Source: Hyphomicrobium sp. (GTDB taxonomy: Bacteria; Pseudomonadota; Alphaproteobacteria; Rhizobiales; Hyphomicrobiaceae). From it: a stretch of DNA of 64,000 bases. The stretch is from assembly GCF_019744875.1 (NCBI RefSeq), contig NZ_JAIETU010000005.1, positions 620,001 to 684,000 of the forward strand, written 5' to 3'. This document shows positions 63,059 to 64,000 of the stretch, one piece after another. The translations under genes were made by a program, and so were the position numbers. The notes beneath the pieces are model-generated. The model saw nothing but the letters and a program-made list of their open reading frames with translations, did not search any database and was not told the DNA's origin. Each line of letters opens with the position of its first letter. Position 1 is the first letter of the stretch.

Positions 63059-64000
63059 TCATTGGCGCGGCCCGCCCGTCCGGAGTGATTTCAAGCGATA
63101 GAGAGCTTCGAGCGCCGCCTTCGGCGACAGCTCGTCCGGGTTCAGGTCGTCGAGGGCGGTTTCCACCGGGCTAGGGCCTGCGGGTATACTTTCGGCCGGG
63201 CGGGCGGCGGCGAACAGCGGCAGCTCGTCCAGCGCGCCTGCTCCCTGGCCTCGGCGGCGATCCGACTTTTCGAGCAGAGCCAGCACCTCGCGCGCCCGCT
63301 CGATCACCGGCAGCGGCAGGCCAGCCAGCTTGGCGACCTGGATGCCGTAGGAGCGGTCGGCGGCGCCGGCCTTCACACGATGCAGGAAGACGATCTCGTC
63401 CTGCCATTCCTTGACGTCCATGGTGACGTTGGCGACAGACGCGAGGCGGCCCGAGAGCGCCGTCAGCTCATGATAGTGCGTGGCGAAGAGCACGCGCGCG
63501 CAGGTGCGCTCGTGCAGGTACTCGACGGCGGCCCAGGCAATCGACAGGCCGTCGAAGGTGGCCGTGCCGCGGCCGATCTCGTCCAGGATGACGAGGGAGC
63601 GTGCGGTCGCCTGATTGAGGATGGCCGCCGTCTCGACCATCTCGACCATGAACGTCGAGCGGCCGCGCGCGAGATCGTCGGCGGCGCCGACGCGGCTGAA
63701 CAGGCGATCGACGACGCCGATGTGGGCTGCGGCGGCGGGCACGAATGCGCCCATCTGGGCCAGGATCGCGATCAGAGCGTTCTGGCGCAGGAACGTCGAT
63801 TTGCCCGCCATGTTCGGGCCGGTCACCAGCCAGATGCGCGCGTCCGGCGTCTCGCGGGTGTCGTTCCCGCTGCTGGGTAGACTGTCGGCGGACGAGCGGC
63901 CCAGCGTACAATCGTTGGCGACGAACTGCGCGCCGTGCACGCGCTTGAGCGCACCCTCGACGACGGGATGGCGGCCAGCGCGAATATCGAAGACCTGGCT
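63059..64000 (-). CDS. mutS: DNA mismatch repair protein MutS, C-terminal part
   Basis: The window holds the last 314 codons or so; the frame runs off the right edge. The ATPase domain is complete: Walker [21 protein letters not shown], signature [20 protein letters not shown], Walker [21 protein letters not shown] and [13 protein letters not shown]. The C-terminal helical part contains [20 protein letters not shown]. Nothing abnormal is seen. A 42-bp gap separates it from glnD, so the two are probably in one transcript. Confidence 0.97.
   Translation of the reverse strand, partial: SQVFDIRAGRHPVVEGALKRVHGAQFVANDCTLGRSSADSLPSSGNDTRETPDARIWLVTGPNMAGKSTFLRQNALIAILAQMGAFVPAAAAHIGVVDRLFSRVGAADDLARGRSTFMVEMVETAAILNQATARSLVILDEIGRGTATFDGLSIAWAAVEYLHERTCARVLFATHYHELTALSGRLASVANVTMDVKEWQDEIVFLHRVKAGAADRSYGIQVAKLAGLPLPVIERAREVLALLEKSDRRRGQGAGALDELPLFAAARPAESIPAGPSPVETALDDLNPDELSPKAALEALYRLKSLRTGGPRQ

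Overview
The window is GC-rich chromosomal DNA from an alphaproteobacterium, most probably a methylotrophy-capable member of the Hyphomicrobiales (Rhizobiales; Hyphomicrobium/Methyloceanibacter-like). The inference rests on gene order and content: acnA divergent from ccmABCDG, glnD beside mutS, two ethylmalonyl-CoA-pathway type genes, a CarD-type regulator, and a lanthanide-type PQQ alcohol dehydrogenase. No phage, transposase, CRISPR array or rRNA was seen. One tRNA, tRNA-Arg(CCG), is present.

Layout. 1-7.2 kb: end of an extensin-like gene, a DUF1223 protein, aconitase, and the divergent cytochrome c maturation operon ccmABCDG. 7.2-12 kb: beta-carbonic anhydrase divergent from a SulP transporter (probable bicarbonate/CO2 handling), NhaA antiporter and a pyridoxal kinase. 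12-14.1 kb: a CitE-like beta-methylmalyl/malyl-CoA lyase and a mesaconyl-CoA hydratase-like protein, pointing to acetyl-CoA assimilation by the ethylmalonyl-CoA pathway. 14.4-19 kb: an FAD oxidoreductase, sdhCDA (sdhB is not next to it) and a hypothetical gene. 19-25.9 kb: PhoR-like kinase divergent from PPK2, a membrane protein, an RTX-like protein coupled to a secreted nuclease-like protein, and CarD with a long histone-H1-like N-terminal extension. 26-34.8 kb: 7Fe ferredoxin, an S4 protein overlapping a SUV3-like helicase, DUF3108, rpmB, a VOC protein, GlsB/YeaQ and Ada. 35-36.6 kb: a metallo-beta-lactamase-fold hydrolase divergent from a TetR regulator, with two near-identical palindromic operators between them.

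The most interesting part is 36.6-50.8 kb. A periplasmic binding protein (XoxJ/MxaJ-like) is divergent from a 77-residue stand-alone Fis-type HTH protein. These are followed by a lanthanide-type PQQ alcohol dehydrogenase, a DUF1194 protein, glyoxalase I, a Tat-exported small subunit plus GMC flavoprotein dehydrogenase, an E. coli-type D-lactate:quinone dehydrogenase, and a complete homodimeric-type pyruvate dehydrogenase complex (aceE-aceF-lpd). Two textbook sigma-54 promoters (TGGCACGNNNNTTGC) precede the alcohol dehydrogenase and the glyoxalase gene. Read together, the cluster looks like an inducible C3 route: 1,2-propanediol/acetol-type alcohol to methylglyoxal, then (via glutathione) D-lactate, pyruvate and acetyl-CoA, which could feed the ethylmalonyl-CoA pathway. 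The glyoxalase II and the sigma-54 activator are not in the window. This route is inference from gene content and promoters.

50.9-64 kb: DUF6157, prolyl oligopeptidase overlapping a RidA-like gene, a possibly 5'-truncated SorB-like cytochrome c, DUF305, a YncE-like beta-propeller, tRNA-Arg, polA (with a palindromic-repeat-derived insertion in its linker), a GIY-YIG gene bracketed by a perfect 30-bp inverted repeat, glnD and the 3' part of mutS.
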